Shown here: piece by piece, positions 26,631-35,432 of the stretch
How positions within the stretch are numbered: the stretch's first letter is position 1
Layout: every line of letters begins with the position of its first letter
Assembly (NCBI GenBank): GCA_034440495.1
Contig: JAWXCE010000041.1
Span: 8,707-72,706, forward strand
Origin: JAWXCE01 sp034440495
GTDB lineage: Bacteria > Pseudomonadota > Alphaproteobacteria > Rhizobiales > Rhodomicrobiaceae
Direction: 5' to 3'
DNA length: 64,000 bases
The notes under the pieces: model-generated
Told to the model about the DNA's origin: nothing
The model's input: only the letters and a program-made list of their open reading frames with translations
Databases searched by the model: none
Made by a program: the position numbers and the translations under genes

Positions 26631-27596
26631 TTACGGTTGGGTTGGAGGCGGCGATCCCGGTGGTGAGATTCGCGCGCGCAGATTAAAAATATGATCCGCT
26701 ATGCCGAGAAGCGCGACGAGAACTGCGGGCCAAATTAGCAAAGGGACGGACATAAGAACCGCAGCCATCAGAAACGGCTGTAACGAGGCGCCTCGGCTCA
26801 GGCGCCAGAGAACGGCCATTCCAACAATGAAATACGCGACTGTCAGCGCGCCGATGAAGCAAAGCGCGTAAAACCCTGCCGGGCCGGGCGCAAATGTCAT
26901 GGCAAAGCTGGCGAGCGCCGCGAAGCGCAGAAATTGCGGATATTGCAGGCTGGGTAGATGCGGAGCAGGGCGCGCGAGGCGGCCCGAACGGGCAACGATC
27001 CTTGCCGCCAGCCACAAGCATAACAGGCTTGCCGCTGTTAGCACGGCGCCAGCCAATGCGGGGGTAAACACATCCGCCACAAGATCGAACACCGCTGAAA
27101 TCTCGGCCTCGTTCAAGCGGCCAGATTGCATAAAAACGTCGCGGAACTGCGCCGTGTCGAAAAATTTAAGAAGTGTCGCTTTGAACTCGGGCGTGTGAGC
27201 GCCGGATATCGCCAGTGTCGCGCCCGCGCCGGTTGCGGCCAGGAGGGTGGCCATCGCCGCAAGCCGTCCTTGTGGATACCACGCGGAAACTTCGCCTTCA
27301 CCCGGCTGAGGGGAGCGCGAGAGGAGGGCAAGATGTGACAGCACGGTGGGCGCCGCTGCTGTCATCAAAACGAAGTTGATCGCTGTCCAGCCGCCAAGCA
27401 CCGCGCTTATAAGCGCGCCGCCTGTTGCGGCGGCAAGAGCGGCTGCATACGCGCCCCAGCCAAGACCTGCAATGAAGAGCGGGAGGGGGGCAAGCATGAA
27501 CAACACAAACGCAATGAACGACTGCCCGGCAAGCGATGCGTACATCAAAGCTGAGGCCAGCCCGCAGGCGATCGCGATCACAAAGGTGGAGTTCAT
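26631..27596 (-). CDS. DUF2232 family integral membrane protein
   Basis: A 321-residue polytopic membrane protein with about eight hydrophobic helices, encoded between rpsR and rplI. This position and the pattern (an N-terminal run of helices rich in Ala/Gly, a longer loop near 95-110, two C-terminal helices) match the DUF2232/YybS-like family found there in alphaproteobacteria. Function unknown; no enzymatic motif seen. Confidence 0.8.
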   Translation of the reverse strand: MNSTFVIAIACGLASALMYASLAGQSFIAFVLFMLAPLPLFIAGLGWGAYAAALAAATGGALISAVLGGWTAINFVLMTAAAPTVLSHLALLSRSPQPGEGEVSAWYPQGRLAAMATLLAATGAGATLAISGAHTPEFKATLLKFFDTAQFRDVFMQSGRLNEAEISAVFDLVADVFTPALAGAVLTAASLLCLWLAARIVARSGRLARPAPHLPSLQYPQFLRFAALASFAMTFAPGPAGFYALCFIGALTVAYFIVGMAVLWRLSRGASLQPFLMAAVLMSVPLLIWPAVLVALLGIADHIFNLRARISPPGSPPPTQP

Positions 27597-27702
27597 GCAA
27601 GCTGTCCCGCATTTGAGCGGTTAGGGGCAAAAGCAGCGATACTGTTTCTGGCCCAACCAGTGTTCCGCGCGCCATTGGCGGCGCACGGTCTAATCTGTGT
27701 TG

Positions 27703-27981
27703 TTATCTAAGAATGTAAGGCAAAAGGCCAAGAAACCGCGCGCGCTTAATGGCTTTCGCCAGTTCGCGCTGCTTTTTCGCGGAAACCGCCGTGATGCGGC
27801 TTGGCACAATTTTCCCGCGCTCGGAAATAAATCGCTGCAGGAGTTTTACGTCTTTGTAGTCGATAACCGGCGCCTGATCTCCCGAGAAGGGGCAGGTTTT
27901 GCGACGGCGATTGAATGTGCGGCGAGCCCCGCCACCACCGGCTCCGGCTCCAGCGCTGCCCTGGCTTTGACCCATACTCAT
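27703..27981 (-). CDS. rpsR: 30S ribosomal protein S18
   Basis: S18 binds with S6 to the central domain of 16S rRNA. The 92 residues have a Gly/Ala-rich N-terminus, then RRTFNRRRKTCPFSG, IDYKDVKLLQRFISERGKI and the RITAVSAKKQRELAKAIKRA core. Start overlaps the rpsF stop by four bases (ATGA), so production is coupled to S6, its assembly partner. Confidence 0.96.
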   Translation of the reverse strand: MSMGQSQGSAGAGAGGGGARRTFNRRRKTCPFSGDQAPVIDYKDVKLLQRFISERGKIVPSRITAVSAKKQRELAKAIKRARFLGLLPYILR

Positions 27982-28544
27982 TCCGCGTCTCCCTGAACAG
28001 CCGTTTCTTCACGGCGACCAAAACGTCCGCCGCCGCCTTCGCTACCACGCCCGCCTTCAGCGCCACGGAAACCTCCAGCGCCTTCGCGATCTCCACCGCG
28101 GAAGCCGCCGCCACCTTCAAAACCACCTTCGCGACGTGGTGGACGGCGGTCGCCGCCCCTATCCCCGCCTCTATCGCCGCCACGGAAATCGCTGCGGTCG
28201 CCACGCTCGCGTTCACGCTCATCCGAGCGACGCATGGCGGCGGAAGGCTTTTCCTCCAGTTCATCGACTTTGATTGTCATGAAGCGGATAACGTCAGTTG
28301 AGATGCTCATCTGACGCTCCATCTCCGTCACCGCTTGATGGGGCGCGTCGATGTTCATAAGGGCGTAGTGCGCCTTGCGGTTTTTCTTGATCTTGTAGGA
28401 AATTGACTTGAGACCCCAATACTCGGTCTTTGCGACCTTGCCGCCACCCTCTTCGATGATGGTTTGGTAGGTTTTTATCAGGGTCTGTACCTGCGCGGCG
28501 GTGATATCCTGCCGTACAATGAATACGTGTTCGTAAAACGCCAT
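27978..28544 (-). CDS. rpsF: 30S ribosomal protein S6 with Gly/Arg-rich tail
   Basis: S6 forms a heterodimer with S18 on the platform of the 30S subunit. The 188-residue product contains the normal ferredoxin-like S6 fold in about 1-100 (starting MAFYEHVFIVRQD) and an extra C-terminal tail of about 80 residues rich in Arg, Gly, Asp and Glu, including three GGDR units. The ATG at 28544 is chosen over an upstream start because the region before it folds into a probable S6:S18-responsive hairpin. Confidence 0.94.
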   Translation of the reverse strand: MAFYEHVFIVRQDITAAQVQTLIKTYQTIIEEGGGKVAKTEYWGLKSISYKIKKNRKAHYALMNIDAPHQAVTEMERQMSISTDVIRFMTIKVDELEEKPSAAMRRSDERERERGDRSDFRGGDRGGDRGGDRRPPRREGGFEGGGGFRGGDREGAGGFRGAEGGRGSEGGGGRFGRREETAVQGDAE

Positions 28545-28553
28545 GCGCCGATT

Positions 28554-28608
28554 GCCTTTCCAAAGTGACTGCCCGGCGCGAAGCCCCTTTTGCGCCGTTT
28601 GGAAAGGC
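28554..28608 (-). ncRNA. Probable S6:S18 autoregulatory leader of rpsF
   Basis: On the rpsF mRNA an 11-bp outer stem (GCCTTTCCAAA with TTTGGAAAGGC) encloses a 6-bp inner stem (CGGCGC with GCGCCG), a 12-base loop and a 9-base one-sided bulge GGCAGTCAC. The combination of CCG at the end of the inner stem and CAC before the outer stem resembles the CCG/CAC element of known S6:S18 leaders, which mimic the 16S rRNA site. The 3' arm contains GGAAAGG, the likely rpsF ribosome-binding site, so folding would block translation. Structure is seen; protein binding is inferred. Confidence 0.65.
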
Positions 28609-28904
28609 TTAAAGGTCATCTCGAAAGAGCGGAAACACCAGGAAAACCAGACACAGAAGCGTCAGGCGGTCATCACTAAACAGAACTGAGCTTAGTTTAA
28701 ACACTGCGCGGCGAGCCAATAAGGAGCATAGACGCGCATTTCCCGTTCAGCCTCCGACCGGGTTGGCATGGACTTATACTGCAAACCTCTTGGGATGCAA
28801 CGGATTTCGGCCCCCGTTGGCAACGATCTTGACAGTTCGTTACAAAACGGTGTCATTCAACGCCTGCTATTGGAATAATTTACAGCAAACCGGCATTAAA
28901 GAAC
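28609..28904. other. Divergent intergenic region rpsF/fabD
   Basis: Apart from the rpsF leader this gap holds no convincing gene. It should contain the promoters of the ribosomal operon (minus) and the fab operon (plus). TTGACA at 28829-28834 fits a -35 element pointing to fabD, but the base 17 positions on (GTCATT) is a poor -10 box. No tRNA or terminator is seen. Confidence 0.5.
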
Positions 28905-29852
28905 ATGACCACAGCGTTCGTTTTTCCCGGACAGGGTAGCCAGCATCTGGGCATGGGCCGTGATCTGGCGGCAGCTTTTCCCGCCGCGCGCGCCGTATTT
29001 GACGAGGTAGACGATGCGCTGGGCCACAAACTCTCCGCTGTAATATGGGGCGAGTCGGAAACTGATCTAACGCTTACGCAAAACGCGCAGCCAGCGCTGA
29101 TGGCGGTTTCGCTCGCCGTGATGGCGGTGCTTGAAACCACGCTGGATTTCCAGTTGCGCCGCCGCGTCGCTTACGTAGCGGGGCATTCACTGGGTGAATA
29201 CTCGGCGCTCGCCGCTACTAACTCCCTCACTCTCAAGGACGCGGCGCGGCTTCTGCACTTGCGTGGCGATGCGATGCAGCGCGCCGTGCCTGTGGGCGAG
29301 GGCGCAATGGCCGCACTGCTGGGCACGGATTTTGACATTGCGTCAAAACTCGCCGCTGTCGCCGCTGAAGATGAAGTGTGCGAGGCCGCGAACGACAACG
29401 CCGTCGGGCAAGTGGTTATCAGCGGGCACAAAACGGCTGTAGAGCGGGCCGTCGCCCTGTCCAAGGATTACGGCGTGCGCCGCGCCATGATGCTGACGGT
29501 GAGCGCGCCCTTCCATTGCGCGCTGATGGCCCCCGCCGCCGAAGTGATGGCGCAAGCGCTGGCGAATGTGACGATCAAGCCGCCCAGCGTGCCGCTCATC
29601 GCCAACGTGCTCGCCAGCTCGATCAGCGACCCTGCCGAGATCCGCGTGCGCCTTATAGAGCAGGTGACTGGCGCGGTGCGCTGGCGCGAAACCATGGAGT
29701 TGATGGTGGCTGCGGGCGTCACGACAGTTGTGGAGGCGGGCGCGGGCAAGGTGCTCGCTGGTCTAGCGCGCCGGGCGTCTTCGGACCTGACCACCATTAA
29801 TATCTCAACGCCTCAAGATGTTGACACCTTCGCCAAAACCTTGAGCGCATAA
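28905..29852 (+). CDS. fabD: Malonyl-CoA:ACP transacylase
   Basis: FabD loads malonyl groups from CoA to the acyl carrier protein for fatty-acid elongation. The 315-residue protein starts MTTAFVFPGQGSQ and has the oxyanion motif QNAQPALM, nucleophile in GHSLGEYSA and catalytic histidine in VSAPFHCALM. First gene of fabD-fabG-acpP-fabF. The ribosome-binding site is weak. Confidence 0.95.
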   Translation: MTTAFVFPGQGSQHLGMGRDLAAAFPAARAVFDEVDDALGHKLSAVIWGESETDLTLTQNAQPALMAVSLAVMAVLETTLDFQLRRRVAYVAGHSLGEYSALAATNSLTLKDAARLLHLRGDAMQRAVPVGEGAMAALLGTDFDIASKLAAVAAEDEVCEAANDNAVGQVVISGHKTAVERAVALSKDYGVRRAMMLTVSAPFHCALMAPAAEVMAQALANVTIKPPSVPLIANVLASSISDPAEIRVRLIEQVTGAVRWRETMELMVAAGVTTVVEAGAGKVLAGLARRASSDLTTINISTPQDVDTFAKTLSA

Positions 29853-29873
29853 CCTTTTCCGGAGCAGGTGCTG

Positions 29874-30611
29874 ATGTTCGATTTAAACGGTAAGACCGCG
29901 CTGGTGACGGGCGCCAGCGGCGGCATAGGCGGCGCAATTGTGAAAGCGCTGCACTCGCAGGGCGCAAAAGTGGTCATCTCCGGCACGCGCCGCGAGAAGC
30001 TGGAGGCGCTGAACGCTGAACTGGGTTTGTCGGCGCCTATTTTTCCATGCGATCTGAAAGATCGTGAGGCGGTGGCCAAGCTTATCCCTGAGGTCGAGGC
30101 GTCAGCGGGCGAACTGCATATCCTAGTCAATAACGCCGGCATCACGCGCGACAACCTGTTCATGCGGATGAAGGATGAGGAGTGGGACGATGTTATCGCC
30201 GTGAACCTCACATCCACCTTCAGTTTATGCCGGGCAGCGCTGCGGGGTATGATGCGCCGCCGCTATGGGCGCATCGTCAACATCGCGTCGATCAGCGGCG
30301 TATTCGGCAATCCGGGGCAGGGCAACTACGCGGCGTCCAAGGCGGGCATGATTGGCATGACGAAGTCGCTGGCACGCGAAATCGCGTCGCGCGGCATCAC
30401 CGCCAACTGCATCGCGCCGGGCTTCATCGAGACCCCTATGACGGGCGAGTTGAACGCCAAGCAGACAGAGGCCATCGCCGCTGCGATCCCAATGGGCAGC
30501 TTTGGAAAACCTGAGGACATCGCCGCCGCCGTGGTCTATCTTGGCAGTAATGAGGCCCGTTATGTCACGGGCGAAACATTGCATGTCAACGGTGGCATGC
30601 TTATGGTTTGA
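29874..30611 (+). CDS. fabG: 3-oxoacyl-ACP reductase FabG
   Basis: FabG performs the NADPH-dependent first reduction of each elongation cycle. The 245-residue short-chain dehydrogenase has TGASGGIGGA (NADP loop), NNAGITRDN, a catalytic serine in the NIASISG segment and YAASKAG with the catalytic Tyr and Lys. I chose ATG 29874, nine bases after GGAG; GTG at 29868 is too close to it. 21 bp separate it from fabD. Confidence 0.95.
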   Translation: MFDLNGKTALVTGASGGIGGAIVKALHSQGAKVVISGTRREKLEALNAELGLSAPIFPCDLKDREAVAKLIPEVEASAGELHILVNNAGITRDNLFMRMKDEEWDDVIAVNLTSTFSLCRAALRGMMRRRYGRIVNIASISGVFGNPGQGNYAASKAGMIGMTKSLAREIASRGITANCIAPGFIETPMTGELNAKQTEAIAAAIPMGSFGKPEDIAAAVVYLGSNEARYVTGETLHVNGGMLMV

Positions 30612-30835
30612 ACAAACGGCGAAAGTCGCGTCTTAGCAGCAAGCGAAAGCGTCCAAGTCTGGCTGAGAAACAGCGAAAAAATGCTTTCCTCAGACTCACT
30701 TTCAATGCTACCAGCCATTTCGCTGGGCTGTCTGGCGTTTTATCAGCGCGGCAGGGGAGGCGTCAGCCGTCTGGGATGCACGTTTTTCGGTCGGGGCCGT
30801 GTAGTCTGGGCTTGGGAGCAACATGAGGCAAACAT

Positions 30836-31072
30836 ATGAGCGATATCGCAGAACGCGTTAAAAAGATCGTAGTCGAACATCTTGGCGTCGAAACGGAAAA
30901 AGTTACAGACAACGCCAGCTTCATTGACGATCTAGGCGCGGACAGCCTTGACACCGTCGAACTGGTCATGGCTTTTGAAGAAGAATTTGGCGTGGAAATT
31001 CCAGATGACGCCGCCGAGACCATTCTGACTGTCGGCGACGCGGTCAAATTTCTGGAAGATAATGCGGCCTAA
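30836..31072 (+). CDS. acpP: Acyl carrier protein
   Basis: The 78-residue acidic four-helix carrier holds growing acyl chains on a phosphopantetheine arm at Ser37 in GADSLDTVELV. The length and sequence are canonical. It is set off from fabG by 224 bp, in which I see no further gene, so a separate promoter is likely, as is common for acpP, which is needed in large excess over the other fab products. Confidence 0.96.
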   Translation: MSDIAERVKKIVVEHLGVETEKVTDNASFIDDLGADSLDTVELVMAFEEEFGVEIPDDAAETILTVGDAVKFLEDNAA

Positions 31073-31192
31073 ACGTTTGCCATCTACACGAGTGCGCGTT
31101 GCCGCCGTCTGGAGCCCTCAAGCATCGCGCATGACGTGCGACGCTTGACTGGCTGCCACTTGTACAGCGTTTTTGAGAACAGCGGAGGCTTT

Positions 31193-32455
31193 ATGCGGCG
31201 AGTCGTCTTAACCGGGCTTGGCCTGGTGTCGCCCATTGGCTGCGGCGTTGAAGCGACTTGGAGCCGAATTCTGGCCGGGGAAAGCGGAGCGCGACGTATC
31301 GAGGAATTCGATGCGTCCGATCTTGCATGCCAGATCGGCTGCTTCATACCGCATGGCGCTACAGCGGACGGGAAATATAACCCGGACGACTGGATGGAGC
31401 CGAAAGAGCAGCGCAAGGTTGATGATTTCATCATCTACGCCATGGTCGCCGCTGGAGAGGCGCTTCAGGATTCCGGCTGGGCACCAAAAACTTACGAGGA
31501 TCAGGCTCGTAGCGGCGTCCTCATAGGGTCAGGCATCGGTGGTCTGCAAGGCATCGAGAAAGCGGCGCTACTGCTCGCGGAAAAAGGCCCGCGCAGGATC
31601 AGCCCGTTTTTCATTCCGGGCCGGCTCATCAACCTTGCTTCTGGCTACGTTTCTATCACGTACAATCTGAAAGGTCCGAACCACGCCGTGGTCACCGCCT
31701 GTTCGACCGGCGCTCACGCCATCGGCGATGCGGCTCGGCTCATCGCATGGGATGACGCCGATGTTATGGTGGCGGGTGGTACAGAATCGCCCTTGTGCCG
31801 GCTGGCGGTTGCAGGATTTGCCGCATGCAGGGCGCTTTCGACCGGCTTCAACGACGAACCAAAACGCGCTTCCCGTCCCTACGATAAAGATCGCGACGGT
31901 TTCGTCATGGGCGAAGGCGCAGGCGTTGTCGTGCTAGAGGAGTATGAGCACGCCAAGGCGCGCGGCGCAAAGATTTACGCCGAGGTGATCGGTTATGGCC
32001 TCTCTGGCGACGCCTATCATATCACCGCACCCGCCGAGAATGGCGACGGCGCGTTCCGTTGCATGGATGCCGCCATCAAGCGCGCGAAGCTCGCGCCGGC
32101 TGACATCGACTATATTAACGCGCATGGCACATCGACGCCCATGGGCGATGAGATCGAGCTATCGGCGGTGGAGCGCCTGTTTGGCGTATCGGCTGAAAAG
32201 CTAACGATGTCGTCTACGAAATCGGCCACTGGCCATCTGCTGGGAGCAGCAGGCGCCATAGAAGCAATATTCTCGGTGCTTTCAATTCGCGATAATATTG
32301 CGCCACCCACGCTTAATCTGGACAATCCATCCGTCGCGACCGCTATCGATCTTGTGCCGCACAAAGCTAAAAAGCTCCCGATAAACACTGTTCTTTCAAA
32401 CTCATTTGGTTTTGGCGGGACAAACGCGTCGCTGGTGCTACGGCGGGTTGACTGA
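31193..32455 (+). CDS. fabF: Beta-ketoacyl-ACP synthase II FabF
   Basis: FabF condenses malonyl-ACP with acyl-ACP. The 420 residues start MRRVVLTGLGLVSPIG, with GGAGG upstream of the ATG at 31193. The Cys-His-His triad is present in TACSTGAHAIGD, NAHGTSTPMGD and KSATGHLLGAAG. It follows acpP with a 120-bp gap, the conserved acpP-fabF order. Confidence 0.95.
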   Translation: MRRVVLTGLGLVSPIGCGVEATWSRILAGESGARRIEEFDASDLACQIGCFIPHGATADGKYNPDDWMEPKEQRKVDDFIIYAMVAAGEALQDSGWAPKTYEDQARSGVLIGSGIGGLQGIEKAALLLAEKGPRRISPFFIPGRLINLASGYVSITYNLKGPNHAVVTACSTGAHAIGDAARLIAWDDADVMVAGGTESPLCRLAVAGFAACRALSTGFNDEPKRASRPYDKDRDGFVMGEGAGVVVLEEYEHAKARGAKIYAEVIGYGLSGDAYHITAPAENGDGAFRCMDAAIKRAKLAPADIDYINAHGTSTPMGDEIELSAVERLFGVSAEKLTMSSTKSATGHLLGAAGAIEAIFSVLSIRDNIAPPTLNLDNPSVATAIDLVPHKAKKLPINTVLSNSFGFGGTNASLVLRRVD

Positions 32456-32541
32456 CACAACGCTTTTGGCGGCGAAGGTTTTCTCCCTTTCGCCATAATT
32501 CATTGTTGAACTCCGCGAACCATAACGGCACGGGGCTATAG

Positions 32542-33825
32542 ATGCGATCTGAGGAACAGGTTTGGGGAGGTATAAACCGCGCAAGCAAAGCGGGTTACTC
32601 CGGCCGTCAAATCGGCATTATGGCGCGCAGTCCATCCGAGGCGCTTGAGCCAGATAATGCGCCAGAGCCGCCTCGCGGGAGCAAAAAACGCCACCAGCAT
32701 CCCGTGGTCGTTTTCCTTAACACATTCATGACGCTATTGCTCATCGGCGTCATTGGCCTCGCGGGCATGTTTTACTTCGTTCGCACGCAGTTTGACCGCG
32801 CGGGCCCGCTTTCACATCCGACCGTGGTTGTCATCCCCGAAGGCGACGGCGCCATTGGTATTGCCAGCCGTTTGGAGCGCGAAGGCATTATCACCGATAA
32901 GCGTATTTTCATGGCGAGCGTGCTGTACTTCCGCGCGCATAAGAAGCTTAAAGCGGGCGAATACGCCATTGATCGCAACGCCAGCATTCGACGCGTGCTT
33001 GATACGCTCATCGAAGGCAAGGCGATACTCTACAGCGTTAGCTTGCCGGAAGGCTTGACCAGCGAGCAGATGATAGAACGTCTGCGCTTCAACGAAGATC
33101 TGGTCGGCGAAGTGGCGGAAATTCCCGCCGAAGGGTCACTGCTGCCCGACACATACAAGTTCTCCAAAGGTACCACCCGCGAAGATCTGGTTAAGCGTTT
33201 ACAGTCGGAACAGAAGAAGTTCATTGATAAGGTTTGGGATAAACGCGCCAACAATTTGCCAATTTCAACCCGCGACGAGGCTATCAAGCTGGCTTCGATT
33301 GTCGAGAAAGAGACCGGGCGCGCTGATGAGCGCCAGCGTGTCGCCGCCGTCTTTGTCAACCGGATGCGGAAGAAGATGCGTTTGCAGTCCGACCCGACAA
33401 CAATATATGGAATTGTGGGCGGTAAGGGCGTGCTCGGCCGCTCCATTTTGCGCAGCGATCTCGATCGGGATACGCCCTATAACACTTATAAAATCGTTGG
33501 GCTTCCTCCCACGCCAATTGCTAACCCCGGGCGGTCGGCCATTGAGGCTGTGCTTTCGCCCGCCAAGGTGAATGACCTGTATTTTGTGGCGGACGGCACC
33601 GGCGGGCATGCTTTTGCGGAAACGCTTCAAGATCATAATCGCAATGTGGTGAAGTGGCGGACTGTGGAACGCGAGCGCGCAACAGAAGAAGCATCGGCGC
33701 AGCAAGACGCAGGCGCGGCCACAGCGTCAAACATCTCTACCACCGCGCCAGCCCCTGTAGTGTCGCAGACGCCAGCGCCGCAGATGGTTCAGGTTCCGTT
33801 GCCGGAACGCCGTCCCACCCGATAG
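32542..33825 (+). CDS. mltG: Endolytic murein transglycosylase MltG
   Basis: MltG is an inner-membrane lytic transglycosylase that cleaves nascent peptidoglycan and is thought to end glycan strand growth. The 427 residues show a cytoplasmic N-terminus, one transmembrane helix (about 53-75), a LysM-like segment and the YceG/MltG domain with the catalytic glutamate in SIVEKETGR. A Pro/Ala/Gln-rich tail follows from about 385. The start is uncertain: ATG at 32620 would give a 401-residue protein. yicC, which often lies between mltG and gmk, is absent. Confidence 0.92.
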   Translation: MRSEEQVWGGINRASKAGYSGRQIGIMARSPSEALEPDNAPEPPRGSKKRHQHPVVVFLNTFMTLLLIGVIGLAGMFYFVRTQFDRAGPLSHPTVVVIPEGDGAIGIASRLEREGIITDKRIFMASVLYFRAHKKLKAGEYAIDRNASIRRVLDTLIEGKAILYSVSLPEGLTSEQMIERLRFNEDLVGEVAEIPAEGSLLPDTYKFSKGTTREDLVKRLQSEQKKFIDKVWDKRANNLPISTRDEAIKLASIVEKETGRADERQRVAAVFVNRMRKKMRLQSDPTTIYGIVGGKGVLGRSILRSDLDRDTPYNTYKIVGLPPTPIANPGRSAIEAVLSPAKVNDLYFVADGTGGHAFAETLQDHNRNVVKWRTVERERATEEASAQQDAGAATASNISTTAPAPVVSQTPAPQMVQVPLPERRPTR

Positions 33826-33910
33826 TTGACAGCGCAGACGGTTTGGTGTTCAGCGTAATCTGATTGCCTTTGCAAAGCCCCAGGTCTGAATTTTTGTCAG
33901 GACGCATCTG

Positions 33911-34558
33911 TTGGCATCACTGCAAGACATGGTCATCGAACGCCGCGGACTGATGCTGGCGATATCCTCGCCTTCTGGCGCGGGCAAAACGACGTTGACC
34001 CGTATGCTGATCGACGGAGACGCGAATTTACAACTCTCTGTTTCCGCCACGACCCGTCCTCGGCGCAGCAACGAGGAAGACGGCGTGCATTACTCCTTTG
34101 TTGCGGAGCGGGATTTCATCTTGATGCGTGACGCTGGCGCATTCATCGAATGGGCGCATGTTTTCGGCAATTTCTACGGCACTCCGAAGCAGCCTGTTGA
34201 AGCAGCGCTAGGCAATGGCCGCGATGTCGTGTTCGACGTGGACTGGCAAGGCGTGCGACAGCTTCAACACCAGGCGCGGCCAGACTTAGCCACCGTTTTT
34301 ATCCTGCCGCCATCTCGTGCGTCATTGCATGAGCGGCTTCAAAAGCGCGGAGCCGACGATGACAGCACGGTTCGCTCTCGTATGGCAGCCGCCTCCGCCG
34401 AGATCAGCCACTGGAGCGAGTATGATTACGTCCTCGTTAACGACGATCTGAACGGCTGCGCCGCCTCGCTGCGCGCGATATTGCAAGCCGAACGCCTCAA
34501 GCGGGAGCGTCGGACGGGCCTGATTGATTTTGTATCCCAACTCATGGTCGATGCATAA
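33911..34558 (+). CDS. gmk: Guanylate kinase
   Basis: Gmk phosphorylates GMP to GDP. The protein has the P-loop SSPSGAGKTTL near the N-terminus, the GMP-binding TTRPRR and VHYSF segments and DVDWQGVRQL. I kept the TTG at 33911 (215 residues) because AGGA lies eight bases upstream; ATG at 33929 gives 209 residues with a poorer site. It follows mltG by 85 bp. Confidence 0.94.
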   Translation: MASLQDMVIERRGLMLAISSPSGAGKTTLTRMLIDGDANLQLSVSATTRPRRSNEEDGVHYSFVAERDFILMRDAGAFIEWAHVFGNFYGTPKQPVEAALGNGRDVVFDVDWQGVRQLQHQARPDLATVFILPPSRASLHERLQKRGADDDSTVRSRMAAASAEISHWSEYDYVLVNDDLNGCAASLRAILQAERLKRERRTGLIDFVSQLMVDA

Positions 34559-34568
34559 GTGGGGCAGG

Positions 34569-35432
34569 TCAGCTTTGAGGCGTCAAAGCTTCTAAAGCCG
34601 CCGCCAGTTGGGCATATTGCTCGACCGTCACGGATTCCGCTCGATCTGTCGCATTGATCCCCGCGCCCTTTAAGACCGTGTCGAGGTCGGCGAAAGTGGC
34701 CTTCAGGGTTGACCGCAGCATTTTACGCCGCTGACCGAACGCCGCCGCTGTAAGCGCCTGCAACGCCCTGGAATCGCGACAGCCAACGGGTGGGGCAAGC
34801 GGAGAAAGAACGACGACGGATGACGAAACCTTCGGCGGCGGCGTGAAAGCCTGCGCGGGCAGGTGAAAAGCAATTCGCGCCGCCGCTCGCCACTGTGATA
34901 GCACCGACAGACGGCCGTATGTCTTCGATCCCGGCGGCGCCACAATTCGATCCGCTACCTCGCGTTGAAACATGAGCGCCATATGCTCCCACCACGGTGG
35001 CCAAGGTTCGGCCGTGAGCCAGCCGGTGAAAAGCGGCGTCGCGATGGAGTAGGGGAGGTTGGCGATGACGCGCACGCGCTGCGCGCCCACCGCAAGACTA
35101 GCGTATTCCGTCGTTAAAGCATCACCCATCAAGATCTCAAGTTGGCCAGGCCAGTGGGCCGCGATCTCTTCCAGCGCAGGTTTGCAACGTTCGTCACGCT
35201 CTATGGCGATTACCCGATCCGCCCCTTCAAGCAGCAGCGCGCGGGTGAGGCCGCCCGGGCCTGGGCCCACCTCAATTACCGTAACGCCGTGCAAATTGCC
35301 GGTGGAGCGGGCGATACGGCGTGTCAGGTTCAGATCGAGGATGAAATTCTGACTAAGGCTTTTGCGGGCTGTAAGGTCAAGACGACGTATAACCTCGCGA
35401 AGTGGAGGCAAATTGTCGGGTGCGTCGGTCAC
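34569..35432 (-). CDS. rsmA: 16S rRNA (adenine1518/1519-N6)-dimethyltransferase RsmA (KsgA)
   Basis: RsmA dimethylates two adjacent adenines in helix 45 of 16S rRNA late in 30S assembly. The 287-residue protein has the family opening KSLSQNFILD, SAM-binding EVGPGPGGLT and the catalytic NLPYSIATP motif. It overlaps the pdxA stop region by four bases and forms the tail of the lptF/G-lptD-surA-pdxA-rsmA cluster, a well-known arrangement. Confidence 0.95.
   Translation of the reverse strand: MTDAPDNLPPLREVIRRLDLTARKSLSQNFILDLNLTRRIARSTGNLHGVTVIEVGPGPGGLTRALLLEGADRVIAIERDERCKPALEEIAAHWPGQLEILMGDALTTEYASLAVGAQRVRVIANLPYSIATPLFTGWLTAEPWPPWWEHMALMFQREVADRIVAPPGSKTYGRLSVLSQWRAAARIAFHLPAQAFTPPPKVSSSVVVLSPLAPPVGCRDSRALQALTAAAFGQRRKMLRSTLKATFADLDTVLKGAGINATDRAESVTVEQYAQLAAALEALTPQS

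Noticed and set aside
28829..28857. TTGACA with a possible -10 ahead of fabD
   Set aside because: The -10 (GTCATT) is a poor match, so not listed as a promoter.
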